A stretch of 64,000 nucleotides of DNA from Zoroaster sp. YZ-2022 (taxonomy: Eukaryota; Echinodermata; Asteroidea; Forcipulatida; Zoroasteridae). The stretch lies in the NCBI GenBank assembly GCA_029582265.1, contig CM055828.1, positions 35,313,072-35,377,071 of the forward strand, in the 5' to 3' direction. Shown here one piece after another: positions 11,291-23,500 of this stretch (the stretch's first letter is position 1; each line of letters begins with the position of its first letter). The notes beneath the pieces were generated by a model. That model was not told where the DNA came from. It did no database searches and worked only from the letters and a program-made list of their open reading frames with translations. Position numbers and translations under genes: made by a program.

Positions 11291-12165
11291 TACTGGAGTC
11301 ATGTCAATGATTTATTTGCTTCAGCAGACAACAAACGTAGTTTTTGGTGCTTTGTTAGAGACCAAAGAAAATCCAAGTGCCCACCCGCTTTCCAGACAAC
11401 AGAGAAACTGATCCACAAACCTGAAGATATTTGTCAAGCCTTCAATGAGTTCTTTACTTCTGTACACACTCCGCCTGGGACATCTTCTGAATCACCTACA
11501 CCTTGTTCCCTTCCAATCCCTGAGCTTCCTCCAATAACAATCAATCTCTAGTGGCTAACCAAAGCTTTACTAGCTCTCAGTCCTCACAAAGCCTCAGGCC
11601 CAGATGCTATTTCTCCAACAGTACTTCAAGCTACAGCATCTTCACTTGCTCCACCATTGTTGCGGGTTATGAATTCCTCGCTTGCAAAAGGCACCCTCCC
11701 TATGGACTGGAAACTTTCACAAATTACTCCCGTGTTCAAATCAGGCAAACGCACTGACATTAAGAATTACCGACCAGTTGCGTTAACTTCTATCATCTGC
11801 AAAGTTTTGGAGAGGGCAGTGGCAGATAACATCAATGACCATGTGACTTCACTGTGCCTTGCAAATCCTCAGCAACATGGCTTTACTGCTCATAAGTCCT
11901 GTGTTACTCAGCTCACTGACATCATTCACGACTGGGCAAGCATCCTTGACAGACCACGCCCACCCCGTATTGATACCATTTTCTTAGATTTCAGCAAAGC
12001 ATTTGACATCATGCCGCACCACACTCTACTCGAAAAGCTGGCCTGTAATTTCAACATCCGTGGACCAACATGGACCTGGCTGAAATCTTTTTTAATTGGT
12101 AGACAACAGCGTGTCATATACCATGGCTGTTTTTCTTCATGGACACATACCAGTAACTTCACAGC
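11291..12165 (+). mobile_element. Non-LTR reverse transcriptase fragment (CR1/Jockey-like)
   Basis: The fragment starts in the pre-RT linker (about 11300: NDLFASADNKRS) and includes SPHKASGPDAISP, the fingers motif KNYRPVALTS, and FLDFSKAFDIMPH. It breaks off at about 12160 before the PQGS and xADD motifs. A TAG at about 11550 and a change of frame near 11650 interrupt it. Both ends are truncated. It is distinct from the elements on either side: its palm has DFSKAFDI where others have LSKAFDT. Confidence 0.8.
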
Positions 12166-12194
12166 AGATAACACGATAAATGGGCATCCTCAAA

Positions 12195-12305
12195 CCTCGA
12201 GTCCGAGTCCCAGTGTCAAGTCCGAGTCCCGAGTCATGTGGGTCGAGTCCGAATCCGAGTCACGAGTCACGAAGGTCCAGTGCGAATCCGAGTCACGAGT
12301 CACTT
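12195..12305 (+). repeat. Degenerate CGAGTC short tandem repeat
   Basis: A run of GAGTCCGAGT / GAGTCACGAGT units with interruptions follows the truncated RT fragment. In one frame it encodes SESRV repeats, but this looks like a simple-repeat artefact, not a gene. Confidence 0.7.
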
Positions 12306-14569
12306 ACAAAATTCTAAAGAAAAAAACACCCTTATACATATGTCAAGGTTCAAAGTTAACTGAAAAAAATACTCGAGATATATGGGTATCTCATGTTCCA
12401 ACAATTTCCCAACATTACTCGAAAATGGTTTGAAATTTCTCAAATCTTTTGTAATAATAATGTTTTCATTTTTTATACAAATTAATGTTTCGAACCTGAA
12501 TGATATATTTATGTTTTGCTCAGGTAGAGGTTGTTGGGTGGCCTGGAAAGGGTTAGGACAACGTTTAGAATTGGAATTTGGCATCATCCTTTGAAATTTA
12601 CGTATTTTTTGCATACATTAATTTTTTCAACAGTGCGTAATAATAAAGAAAATCCCCTGACCAAGTTAAGAACACTTTATAATTCTCATGACCCCACGCC
12701 GTTGTACATTGTACATTGCTCTCACCTGATTCCATTTCCCAATAATCACGATGGATTTAGCAAAATGTTTTCCCCACATTTCGGCCTGCAGACAATATAA
12801 TATATTGCTAGAATAACATTTAAATAATAAAATAATAAAATGTCGCATATATAATGTCCCCAAACCAATTCACCATAGGCATAATAAAATGCATTAAACA
12901 CAACTGTTTTGAAAAAGCCATAAAAATATATATTTACGACATGTGTTAAATAGTCTGACAGCTACGGTGATATATTACTGAAAACATTAATGAGCAGCAT
13001 TTTAACAAAAGATAATTTCGACAATCTGACATATGTCAGCCCTAATCTTTTATTTGGAGGGAATTTGCATATTCATCTCCCATCCTCACTCCCAAAGAAA
13101 GTCGTCATATTTGATTAGGCTTTGTTGTTGTTGAAAATACAGTCTAGCCTAAGTATTGATTTGGCTTCGTCTTCAGGAACATTATGGGAAAGATAGTAGA
13201 CCATGGGATGAACACTGAAATTGTTTCAAACCGTGATACCCCCTTTTGGACCACGAAATTTGGATGTATAATTGATGAAATAAATATAAAAATGTCAAAA
13301 CACGATGTTGCTTGTCATATAAGTTGCACATTATCTCTAAATCTATTTGAATTTGACGACAATTTCGTGATTAGAAAGCTCTGAGATATACACATTACGT
13401 CATCGTCGAGACCCAGAATCCACCAATGAAATTCCGTGTTGATCAGCCTCGTTCCGAAAATAATGTGTGGTAAATACAAGCAGACATGGCGGCATCGCTT
13501 GAAATTCAGCCCAGTTTTTGCTGCATGCATGTTTATATAGACGAAACTTGGAATATTACAACGCCGACCATTCAAAATGTAAAATCAAACTTTTTTATGT
13601 TTTAGAATATCATTCAGATATGGATTTGCTGTAAATAAATCTTACAATAACTTATAAAGTATAAAGACTTTGCATTTTGTTAATTTAAGATGATAGATCA
13701 GGACCAGGCATTTTTTACTGGGGGGGGGGGGGGGGGGGCATAAAGCACCCCTCTGTATGTTCCAAAGTCATCGGCCGATTTTCATAAAACTTGGCAAGAA
13801 TGTTCCTACCAGCAAAACCTACATGGCGACGTAAAAATAATTTCCAAAAGTCACCACTAGAAGGTGTGTTTATATGTTTTTGCCCAAAAAGCGTATTTCT
13901 GTAATATTTTCTGTATTCTTTGGCTAAATTTCATAAAGCTTGGCAAATAAAAATAAAAATATCGGATTTCCCCTGGGGTCATTGTTGGGGTGCTGTAATC
14001 CATTATTTCCCCAATTTGAGGCGAAAAAACGATAATATACGTTTTTGTCATTTGAAAATCAACATGGATGTCAGCTTTTTGGGGCCTGGAATGCATTTCT
14101 GAGGATGAAGTGACATTTCTATATCCTTCCTTGGCATGAAAAGTAAGAAGCATCCATTGAGAAAACTCAATACGTATTACCCCAACATTACAGAATAAAA
14201 AGACAAATTCCAAGATGGCCGTCGGCTGTGGTAGCCATTTTGAATTCCCATAATGCATCTGATATGATAATGTGACAAATACCCATCACATTTCTTTAAT
14301 TTTTTATTATTTTTTAATTGAAAAAAAAAGCAAAAGAATACACTTAGGGGGCATATTGTGCGCCGCCCCCCCCCCCCCCCCCAATAGGGTTAATCATTAT
14401 TAAAGTAATAATAATTAACATCTTTAAAATGTGCAATTTTACGACTTGGCAACAATCATAATTAGATTCAGCACCATTGAAACCCCTTATGTTCCAAATT
14501 TTATGTTGTCCTGTGATGGGGATCACGAAATTAAAAAAATAGGTCTCATTTTTAAGTTCATCCCTTCTA
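12306..14569. other. Unassigned AT-rich intergenic DNA with a poly-G tract
   Basis: No convincing exon or transposon end is seen. A run of about 18 G lies at 13720-13738. A pure poly-C run at about 14366-14382, within the same kind of sequence, lies just before the next MITE. Confidence 0.5.
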
Positions 14570-14794
14570 ATAGACCTTATGCATATGATGTGACAAACTG
14601 AAGGGCGTCCTCGGTCAGAGGATATAGAGAAAGTCATTGATTGGTTCATGTGTGCATGCTGCGCATACACACATGCACAGCGCGCACACATGAACCAATG
14701 AGTGACCTTTTGCCTCTGAATGAGGGCGCCTTTCAGTTTTGCCTCTGAATGAGGGCGCCTTTTAGTTTGTGATGTCAAAATGCATAAGGTCTAT
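14570..14794. repeat. Palindromic MITE, 225 bp
   Basis: The ends are inverted copies of ATAGACCTTATGCAT, and the similarity continues imperfectly for about 40 bases. Inside lies a second inverted pair, ATTGGTTCATGTGTGC and its complement. The element also has two direct copies of TGCCTCTGAATGAGGGCGCC. No coding capacity. A partial diverged relative lies at about 35440-35530. The target duplication is not clear. Confidence 0.75.
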
Positions 14795-15340
14795 GGACGA
14801 CTTAAGAACGACATCAAACACGGTTGTTGATTTCTGACATTTTATTATGACATGGGATTGTGGCGGCCAGTGGCCGATGAGTTACCTTTTAAATTGTTCA
14901 AATTATTTTCCTCTATTATTCTTATTCTCAAATTCTGGTTACAACGTATGAAAAATAGCTGAAACTTTTGTCTCAAATTCACCAGCTAAACGATACTAAA
15001 CAATTTTTGGACGTTGATATCCAAATAATGATTATTATGAAATACTTTTATTATTATTTTACAGGCCTATAACTTCTTGACCTGTCCGATTCATCTCAAT
15101 TCTTTTAGATGTCCCTCTGTGGAACCATTGCCCTCTCGGCATTCAGGACACCTGTCCATTTCTTTACATTATGTACCACTTTAAATACATTCTAAACTCA
15201 AATAATATTGTCCACATTACCATTCTCTAACATTTATGTTTATCAATATGTATTATGAATAATAGTTGAAAACTTGATTATCTAAATTGAACATTGTTTA
15301 TTGATTTTGTTAATTATACATTCGATAGCACTCTGGATAC
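14795..15340. other. Unassigned AT-rich sequence
   Basis: Nothing recognisable. It may include the 3' flank of the DIRS-like element that follows on the minus strand. Confidence 0.4.
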
Positions 15341-15822
15341 TTAAAGTCGATGTTCTACATCTCTTTTGACACATCTGGTTTTTGCTTTTGCTGTCTTCCA
15401 TATACCAGGTTCCATAATTAATTCCTCTTGAACCCCTTTATTAGCCAAATGAGAAGCGCCACCTGATCTCATACTATGGAGTCCATACACTTTCGGATCT
15501 TCTACTTCTATCTGCTTAAGTGCGTCTAAAACAGTTCCCTGCATCTGGTGTAGCTGAGGGGTCTATTTAACAATGGTTTATATGATTTTGAACTTGAGTG
15601 ATAAGACAAGGCTGAAAATAGGAAAGCATCCTGGCCGATTTGCAGGTTACATTTCGACATATATCTACGTAAAATTCTACCTGGAGAGTAATCATCTTGA
15701 ACATCAGAAATAAAACTGGTATTTCCCTCTCTGAATATATCCATTTTATATCGAGGAATATAAATGCTTAAACCCTTATCTTCTGGTAGTTGTCGGATAT
15801 GGCTAGCTTTAAGCTGGGCCAT
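15341..15822 (-). pseudogene. Tyrosine recombinase of DIRS-like element, catalytic Tyr lost
   Basis: The family's H-x-x-R box is present (LHSMRSGG). In relatives the catalytic Tyr follows a W-K block in a GYVKD-like context. Here the equivalent stretch reads WKTAKAKTRCVKRD, so a Cys (codon TGT) occupies the Tyr position. A break between the two frames lies near 15530-15545. The enzyme would have integrated circular DNA copies; this one cannot. Alignment by eye leaves some doubt about the exact Tyr position. Confidence 0.65.
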
Positions 15823-16858
15823 TTCACCATGCCTAAACAGAAGTTAAACATGAGTGAGACGTAGCAAGCCGTTCTCAACTGCATTAGGGAACTATCATGA
15901 TTTCTGTATTTGTCGAGTATAGCTTTAACAAAGTTTAAAATTAGTGGTTCTTTTTGAGCAGGTGGTTTTTTTCTTTAATTTTATCTTTTCGGCCACTATT
16001 GGTGAATCTACAGGATTGGGAATCGAATTCACTGAAGAATGCAGCAGTTTCAAAGCTGATACCGTTGTAATGATGACACTGTCAGATTAGTTTGCGTTAG
16101 AACTTACATCGACAATGACAGCCGCAATTATTTTGTCTCTTATGGGTAGCTTGATGGAAAATTTCAAATCTCTGAGCCACGAGAAAAACTGTCTGTTATA
16201 GTACCTTCTGCTTTGGCTGACAAAATGTCATGAAAAATACGTAACTTGAATCCTTCTAATCCGTTTGGAAACTCTGACCAAAATCTTTGGTTGTATATTA
16301 TCTAATGCAATATGAAAAAGAAGTAATTTGAATAAATCATTCTTGTAAGAACTATTAAGAGTTGGTACAATCAATATATATTACACACACTACACGATGG
16401 AACGTGGCGGAGCCCAAGAGCGAATTCTTATTTCTACCCAGTTGCAAAACGTTTGATCCTTCTACGGAAATAAATTGTTTTATCCAGGTTTTATAACATG
16501 ACCAAAGTAGTGGCCAAAATGGTGAGGATGGCCACCAGCGGAACACAAGTGCTCCTTTCCCTTTACACAAATAAATATGTTTGAGTATGCTGGGTATTAA
16601 AACTACAGGAGGCACGAGAAGGCAGTTTTCGTTCGACCAATCTTATGCGAAAGCGTCGACCCCGGATGTTCTCGGGTTCCAGAACCTTGAGAAAAATCGG
16701 GATAGTTTGGCATTATAATAACAAGCAAAACAATTCACAGTGAATGGACCCCATAAACCATTGATTATCTTGAATAATTCTGGTGATATTCCCCAGTCGT
16801 CTATCAATCTACTGACAAAATCTGCCTCCTCGTTATTGTTCCTTGGAATCCATTCCAC
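15341..16858 (-). mobile_element. DIRS-like retroelement fragment (RNase H and tyrosine recombinase)
   Basis: Minus-strand order is RNase H tail (WIPRNNNEEADF, then SRFWNPRTSGVDAFA; 16858-16646), a linker (LIPSILKHIYLCKGKGALV; 16600-16540), and a tyrosine recombinase (MAQLKASHIRQLP... 15822-15526 and GLHSMRSGGASHLANKG 15480-15430). This RNase H-linker-recombinase order is the mark of DIRS/Ngaro-type elements. The reverse transcriptase that should precede it is missing: homology stops at 16860, where a fold-back repeat begins. Interrupting stops show it is dead. Confidence 0.85.
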
Positions 16859-16870
16859 CCTCAGTCGCCC

Positions 16871-17225
16871 TCGAAATCATTCCGTTCCCTCGAAATCATT
16901 TCGTTACCACGAATTAATATTTCATTACCTCGAAATAATTTAGCTGGTATGAAGCCCTTGATATGCTCTCATATCCCGATATAATCAAATGACATATCCA
17001 GTGCTCCGTACCAGCTAAATTATTTCGAGGTAACGAAATATTAATTCGTGGTAACGAAATGATTTTGAGGGAACGAAATACTAATTCGAGGTAAAAAATG
17101 ATTTCGAGGGAACGAAATAATAATTCGAGGGAATGAAATATTATTTCGAGGGAATGAAATGTTACTTCGAGGGAATGAAATATTATTTCGAGGGAACGAA
17201 ATATTATTTCGAGGGAACGAAATAC
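16871..17225. repeat. Fold-back element with 79-bp arms and ~20-bp tandem repeats
   Basis: Left arm 16871-16949 and right arm 17009-17087 are near-perfect inverted copies around a 59-base spacer. The arms are themselves built of ~20-base units of the form TTTCGAGGGAACGAAATNAT. The right side continues as a further run of about nine direct units to 17225. The unit gives SLEIIF-like repeats when translated, which is a shadow of the repeat. It truncates the DIRS-like element on its left. Confidence 0.85.
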
Positions 17226-17351
17226 ATTTTTTTTTTTTTTACCTGTCCTATTTTTCTTTACCTGTCCCTTTAGGGGCTCCGCAAAATGGCTATTAATTGG
17301 GTGTAAATACACGATGAGTTCACATTATTGTTTGTATATATTATCTGTGTA

Positions 17352-17587
17352 CACTGTAATAAAAACATGTTGCAGCAAATTATAGGCAACTCTATTTCCA
17401 ACAATGTGCTGTATTATAATTTTACATAACAAGTGTGTTAAACTGATTTACACAATTTCTGTAAACGCTTAATAATGAAACTGCAGTACGTTTCCATATT
17501 TGTTTGTTTTACCCATTCTGATTCTCTTTTTCGGCCCACAAAGAATATATCCAAACAAATATGGAAACGTAATTTTATTTTACAGTG
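17352..17587. repeat. TA-flanked MITE with CACTGTAA ends
   Basis: The ends are CACTGTAA...TTACAGTG with TA on both sides (17350-17351 and 17588-17589), consistent with a Tc1/mariner-type target duplication. Near its right half is a perfect 20-base inverted repeat (17487-17506 and 17552-17571) around a 45-base loop. No coding capacity. Another element with the same terminal bases lies at 40195-40394. Confidence 0.75.
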
Positions 17588-17850
17588 TACAGGTATTATT
17601 ACACAAGTAAAAAAATGGCAATAAATTGAGAAGCTATTCTTTATGCAATTGAATGCTTCAGTTTAGTGTGAACATTTTTGCATGTATTAAACGTTCAATG
17701 TAATGCGTCGGTTCAATTTCTCGCATACACCTCTTCGCCCCGTGTACAAAGTGTATGCGTTCCCGCCAAAAACTTCGCCCCAACACCTCCTCCCGTGTGC
17801 AAAGTATATGCGTTCTCGTCAAGCTAACGTTATACGTCCCGAAGATTACA

Positions 17851-18450
17851 ATAAAAATTTACAGATGTATTAATGACGTTATTGGTTTTAGAAACTGAGT
17901 CACATTACAAGCTTTCATATGGTGTATATTTTGTATTTTATGTGAACATGCGAAGTGCTAAGTATGACAAATCGTGAGTCGAGTTTGTAGGTCGAGTTGT
18001 CACAAGGCTTGTGTTACGCGTTGTGGCGTAGCTCGAGTTTTCCATGTCGAGTTGTCACAAGGCTCGACATGTTTTCACCCCCAGCGTCACACTAAACTGT
18101 GAATAAAATGATATTTATTGACGTAATAATGACGTCATTTGTTTTAGAAACTATGTCACATTACGGGCTTTCATATCATGCATGTTTTGTATTTATGTGA
18201 AAATGCTAGGTCGAGTTTTGCGTAGGTCGAGTTGTCACAAGGCTCAAGTGCTGTCGTGGATCCAGTTGTCCATGTCGAGTTGCCACAAGGGTCGAGATAT
18301 CTTAACCCTCCGCAGCGTCACACTAAAATGTGAATAAAATGATATTTACTGACGTTATGATGACGTAATTTGTTTTAGACACTAATTCACATTTCGAGCT
18401 TTCATATGGTGCATGTTTTGTATTGATGTGACGATGCTAAGTATGACATC
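17851..18450 (+). repeat. Tandem repeat of ~230-255 bp, about 2.5 copies
   Basis: Units start at about 17851, 18108 and 18339. Each has a TGACGT-rich head, the block TTTGTTTTAGA, GCTTTCATAT, TTTTGTATT, and in the first two copies a pair of GTCGAGTTGTCACAAGGCTC sub-repeats. The third copy stops at about 18450. The head of copy 2 contains TGACGTCA. No gene is seen. Confidence 0.8.
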
Positions 18451-18794
18451 ATCCATCGACAACTTTCACGTGTTAAACCTATGGGGTTTTGGAGGAAACA
18501 AGAAGAAAAATAATCGAACGAAAACAATAAGCTTTCGGCTACCAGGCCGAAACCATTATAATGAAAACAATTACGTCCATACATGTGAAATAATTCCAGA
18601 TATAAAGAGAACATGCACAGATGTCATGAATGTCATAGCATACGTCACAGTCCTAAACATCTGAGTTGTGTTTATATTAAAAGAACACATTTGAGGTTGC
18701 TCTTTTGAATATAATCAATTAAAATAAATTATATTACATTTCTGTGGGTATAAAGTTTTCATGTCTTTATCCTATATTGTAAATTCTTGTAAAG
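18451..18794. other. Unassigned spacer
   Basis: No recognisable feature between the tandem repeat and the DDE-like gene. Confidence 0.4.
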
Positions 18795-19984
18795 GTATCC
18801 TTTCTATAATAAATAAACGCTGTAAGAAACGGTCACGTAAGACGCTACCATCAGATAGGGAGATTCCACATGCTGAATGACGCCCCGAATTACCCAGATC
18901 ATGACTTTCCACAAGGCGCCGGGCACCTGATCACCCCATGTGGATACATGGAATTGGAGAAAAAAATCAAGTGCTCCAACTTACGTACATGATGAATTTG
19001 GACGCCGTCATTTTTACACCCCAAGAACTGGACCGATTCATGTCGTAAACCGTTGTCAAAAGTTCCACAAGATGACAATACAAGAACACATCAACGATCT
19101 TCTTCCCATTCTTGCTAAATCTGCCAGAAAGGGGAAAACGGGAGTTATGCTAATCGTTGACGGGGGACCGGATTGGAATGATTCGTCTTGGACAGTACTT
19201 TTGTATCTTTCACGCCTCCTGTGTCGACGTGATCTGGATTTTTTGTGTTTGCCCAAATACGCCCCCAAGAACTCGGCTGTCAACCCCATCGAACACAGTT
19301 GGGCACCGGTAAGCAGAATGCGCACCTCGGTCCGTTTGCAGAGCACCTTGGATGGGGAAACACAGCGGCCATTTATCCAATCTGACCTGAACCCTACCCA
19401 GAGAGCTGCAAAGGAGGCCAAAGTGTTTGACAATGCCATGGATGAACTTGACGCTTATTGGAATGACCAGAAGTTTGATGGACATACTATTTCCTCGAGT
19501 CACCATGCATGTCAAGTCCACTCAGCTCCGTTCAATGACTATGAGACAGTACATCGAATCATCTCCTCGGGGTCTAAAGCGAGGCTTGAGGAGAATCGTG
19601 AACTTCATGATGAGATGATGTTTACCATCAAGCACGTCCATAAGAGACCAAGATAACTATGTATTGTAAAGTGCGAAGAAGAAACATGCCTCCACTGTTC
19701 ACCCCACCCTGTTCGTGCCGTTGAACCTGTTCGAGCCATCCGTCAGAACAAGGGTCCCCTGCTGACGCCCACGGAATCAGCCAGCCAGCCCGGACACTAC
19801 AAAACATACATCGAATTGTCAGAGGCAACATATCTATAGAGAGCAAAGTGACCGTGCCACCATTCTTGGAGAAGGGATTAGGTAGCTGCCCCTACTGTCG
19901 ATGTTACATGTTTTCTTCCAAAGAGGACAGGAGAAAGCATTTCAGTATTGTTCACCCAGGTCAATCTGTACAGAATGACTAAAA
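18795..19984 (+). pseudogene. DDE-transposase-like protein with C-terminal C2H2 finger (decayed)
   Basis: A first segment (about 18805-18960) reads FHMLNDAPNYPDHDFP and LITPCGYMEL. An indel at the A7 run near 18961-18967 shifts it into a 239-residue frame (18940-19656). That frame has LIVDGGPDWN, LDFLCLPKYAPKNSAVNPIEHSW and a helical C-terminal part. Past the TAA the same frame stays open to 19837. After one more shift a C2H2 finger follows (CPYCRCYMFSSKEDRRKHF, then SIVH), ending at a TAA (19982-19984). The D ... NPIEHxW pattern resembles the second Asp and the Glu of DDE enzymes in the IS630/Tc1/mariner group, but the first Asp is not identified. I do not recognise the family. Terminal repeats are not found. 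Confidence 0.5.
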
Positions 19985-20069
19985 AAAACGTTATAAACAA
20001 TAGTCCATCACGGTTGCCAATAATATATCAAAAATCGGATGAATTTACAAAACGTGCATATAAACTTAG

Positions 20070-20510
20070 AACGCACGCTTGTCTGTCAATAGGTTAGGGT
20101 ATTGCTTGACCTTAAACTTTCATATCTAATTTATTCACCATATTATTTCTTAATACAGTGACGTTTAATACGATGACGTTTTGTACATTGTGAATTTTTT
20201 TGGATATCGTTACGTAGCAAAAAAATAAAAATTAAAAATTAAAAATGCCGAAGTGTGGGTCTGAGGTTGACGCACGCAGAGACCACAAACCGGAGATTGT
20301 TTTGAAAAGTACGTTTGTCTTTCAATAGGTTAGGGAACAAAAGCCTTGCTTGACTCAAAACTAAATATTGTCTTGCTTGACCTTTAAGCTGTCATATCTT
20401 TATTCAACATAATTTTTAAATATAATTTACAGTTTGTTATGTAATGTTAACTGATGTTGATATTTAAGCGTAGTTCACCCAGGTCAATCTGTACAGAATA
20501 ACTAAATAGA
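20070..20510 (+). repeat. Dispersed/tandem repeat X (with empty Tc1 site)
   Basis: A ~247-base unit. A partial copy lies at about 20070-20200, with TGTCTGTCAATAGGTTAG at about 20081. A fuller copy lies at 20200-20510, with TGTCTTTCAATAGGTTAG at about 20329. A third copy is split by the Tc1 transposon (23775-23884 and 34653-34830), and a left-part copy lies at 53558-53645. The tail of the DDE-like gene (TTCACCCAGGTCAATCTGTA, 19951) also recurs at 20474, so the repeat may be part of that element's 3' region. The unoccupied Tc1 target is the TA in TTGAAAAGTACG at about 20318. Confidence 0.75.
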
Positions 20511-20559
20511 CTTTAAAAATAAGAATAATCAAACACAAATTCACATCGCTATTTTCCTT

Positions 20560-23500
20560 GCGAATATGAGTCATTGGGGGAGACTGCTTTAGGCCAAAAA
20601 AATCTCGAGTTTCTGGTTATCGGTCGGCTTCAAAATCGGTGCAGTGACGCTGCCCATAGGATTGAACTAACTCCATCTGGCTTTAATTTGTTTGATCACA
20701 TACGCACTCAACGCAGGGGAGGGGGAACTGCCCTTCTTGTACGTGATAGTATGCAGGTTACAAAGATCGCCGCTGATGAGCTGAACTCTTTTGAATTTTC
20801 AGAATGGATTATTGTAGATGGTTCTCAACGACTACGGATTGTGATTGTGTATAGACCACCATATTCACCAAATCACAGGGTTTCAACAGGTACATTTTTC
20901 AACGAATTGGCTGAATACCTTGAGTCAGTTTATCTCTTGAGCCATTATTAATCACCGGTGACTTTAATATCCATGTAGACATTGCTAATGACCACGATGC
21001 ATTGCGACTTATCGAGTTACTTGAATCAATGAATCTTGAGCAGCATGTACACTGCCCAACTCATCAACATGGACATACGTTAGATTTGATCATCACTCGT
21101 CAGTCTGACTCCATTATTGATAGCTCACCTGTGCCAGATTATATGATTTCAGATCATATTTCTCTACTCTGTAATTTATCTTTTGTGAAACCACCACTTC
21201 CTGTTAAAAATATTGCTTATAGGAAAATTAAAGCCATTGACACCAAGCTGTTGAGAAGTGAACTCAGGGTATCAGAGTTGTGTGTCAACCCTTCTCATCA
21301 TCTCAATGAGATGGTGGGGAGTTACAATATAACCCTTGCAGAAGCCTTAGATAGACATGCTCCTCTTCTCACTAAAACCATTCCTGTCAGGCCCCTTGTA
21401 CTTTGGTACAACAGTGACATCAAAGCTGCTAAGAGAACAAGAAGGCAGGCTGAACGGAAATGGCGCAGAACAAGGGCAGTTTCTGATCTGAACATTTACA
21501 GGGAACGGAGGAACTCTGCTGTTAAGCTTATGGACAGAGCTAGACAGGACTTTTATACTACACTTATTAATGATAATTGTTTTGACCCTCGGAAGTTGTT
21601 CAAGGTCACGAGAAAATTAATTTAAAAAACTACTGTCACTCCCTTACCACCGTTCACAGATAAATTGACATTTGCTAATGAGTTGGGTCAGTTCTTTATT
21701 GGGAAAATTGATCATATTCACGCTAAGCTTGACAGGCAACTGCTGAGCTACGGACCTATGGAGTATTTATCTGACGTCAGTGCATCTCGGTGCACCATGG
21801 ACTGTTTTTCACCACTTACTGAATTGGATGTGATGAATCTTATTAAACAATCTGCGCATAAGTCTTGCCCTCTAGACCCCATGCCGACACCTGTTGTGGT
21901 TGATTGCATTGAGGTCTTGCTTCCGACTATTACTAGGATCATCAATGCATCACTAACCTCCGGTACCTTCCCAGAAGATTGGAAAGAGTCATTGGTAACA
22001 CCTTTGTTGACAAAACAAAACCTTGACCCTGTGCTTGATAATTACCGCCCAGTCAGTAATCTTTCATTTGTGTCAAAACTGATTGAGAGAGCTGTTTTTA
22101 ATCAGGTTCACGAGTATTTAACTGTTAATAATCTGTATCCACCACTTCAGTCTGCCTACCGGAAGAATCATAGTACCGAAACAGCACTTCTTAAAGTATA
22201 CAATGACATTTATGAACAGCCGGCATGTCGTCCTTCTTACTTTATTGAACCTCAGTGCAGCGTTTGATACGGTTAACCACAACATTCTTTTAAATCGTCT
22301 TAAATCTAAATTTGGGATATGTGGACTTGCAATGGATTGGTTTGCATCGTATTTAACTGGCAGGAGTCAACGTATACTGATACAGGGATCCGAGTCAGAT
22401 AAGTTTGATCTTACCTGTGGCATACCACAAGGTTCATGTCTCGGACCCCTGCTGTTTGTCATGTACTCCTCAAGGTTATTTGATATTGTTGAAACCCACT
22501 TACCTGATGTTCATTGTTATGCAGACGATACACAATTGTACATATCATTTAAACCGGTTAGTTTGGCTAATCAACAGGTTGCCATCTTGGCGATGGAGAA
22601 TTGCATCAAAGATATCAGAGAGTGGATGTTACATGATAGACTTATGTTGAATGATAGTAAGACTGAGTTTATTATTCTGGGTTCCAAACAACAATTGTCT
22701 AAGATCAATATTTCTCATATTACAGTGGGGGGTACTAATATCACGCCTGTCTTAAATGTTAGAAATCTGGGCTTCTGGTTTGACTCCAATTTGTCTATGA
22801 ATTCTCATATCACTAAAGTCTGTTCTACCAGTTTTTATCATCTCCATAATATAAAACGTATTAGTAAATATTTATCGCATAATTCTCTTATCATTTTAAG
22901 TCATGCGTTCATCACCAGTCGTCTAGATTATTGTAATAGTTTATTTTATGGTCTGCCACTTGTTCAACTAGCAAAGTTACAAAGGATACAGAATGCTGCT
23001 GCCAGGGTAGTTGTAAACACACATAGATTTTGTCATATTACCCCCATTCTTAAGGATCTGCATTGGTTGCCTATTAAATTTCGAATTCATTTTAAAATTT
23101 TATTGCTTGTTTTTAAATGTATTAACTGTTTAGCACCTGACTATGTCTGTGACCTTTTTACCGTCAAAAGACGGCACAGATATAGCCTTAGGTCAACAGG
23201 CGAAATGTTACTGGAGTACCCGAGGGGTAGAATGCTGCACACTTTTGGCGATAGAGCATTTGCTTCGGCTGCCCCAAAGTTGTGGAATGCACTACCTTCA
23301 TCTGTTAGGGGGGCTCATTCACTGGCGTCCTGGAGAAATTAAAAACTTACTTGTTTAAAGAAGCCTACGGTCTGTAAATACATCTTTTTGCTAATATATG
23401 TGTACGTTGCTAGTTTTTATTTTTTATTATTTATTCATTCTTAATTTTTAATTTAATTGTGTATTTTTGCCTTGTCTCCCCTGCTGGATTTGTATAGTAT

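Noticed and set aside
12214..12300. SESRV-repeat protein after the RT fragment at 12.2 kb
   Set aside because: It is a translation of the degenerate CGAGTC repeat, joined by chance to a truncated RT frame.
16914..17312. 132-residue minus-strand frame with SLEIIF repeats
   Set aside because: It is a shadow of the ~20-bp unit in the fold-back repeat. The frame has no start context and no conserved domain.
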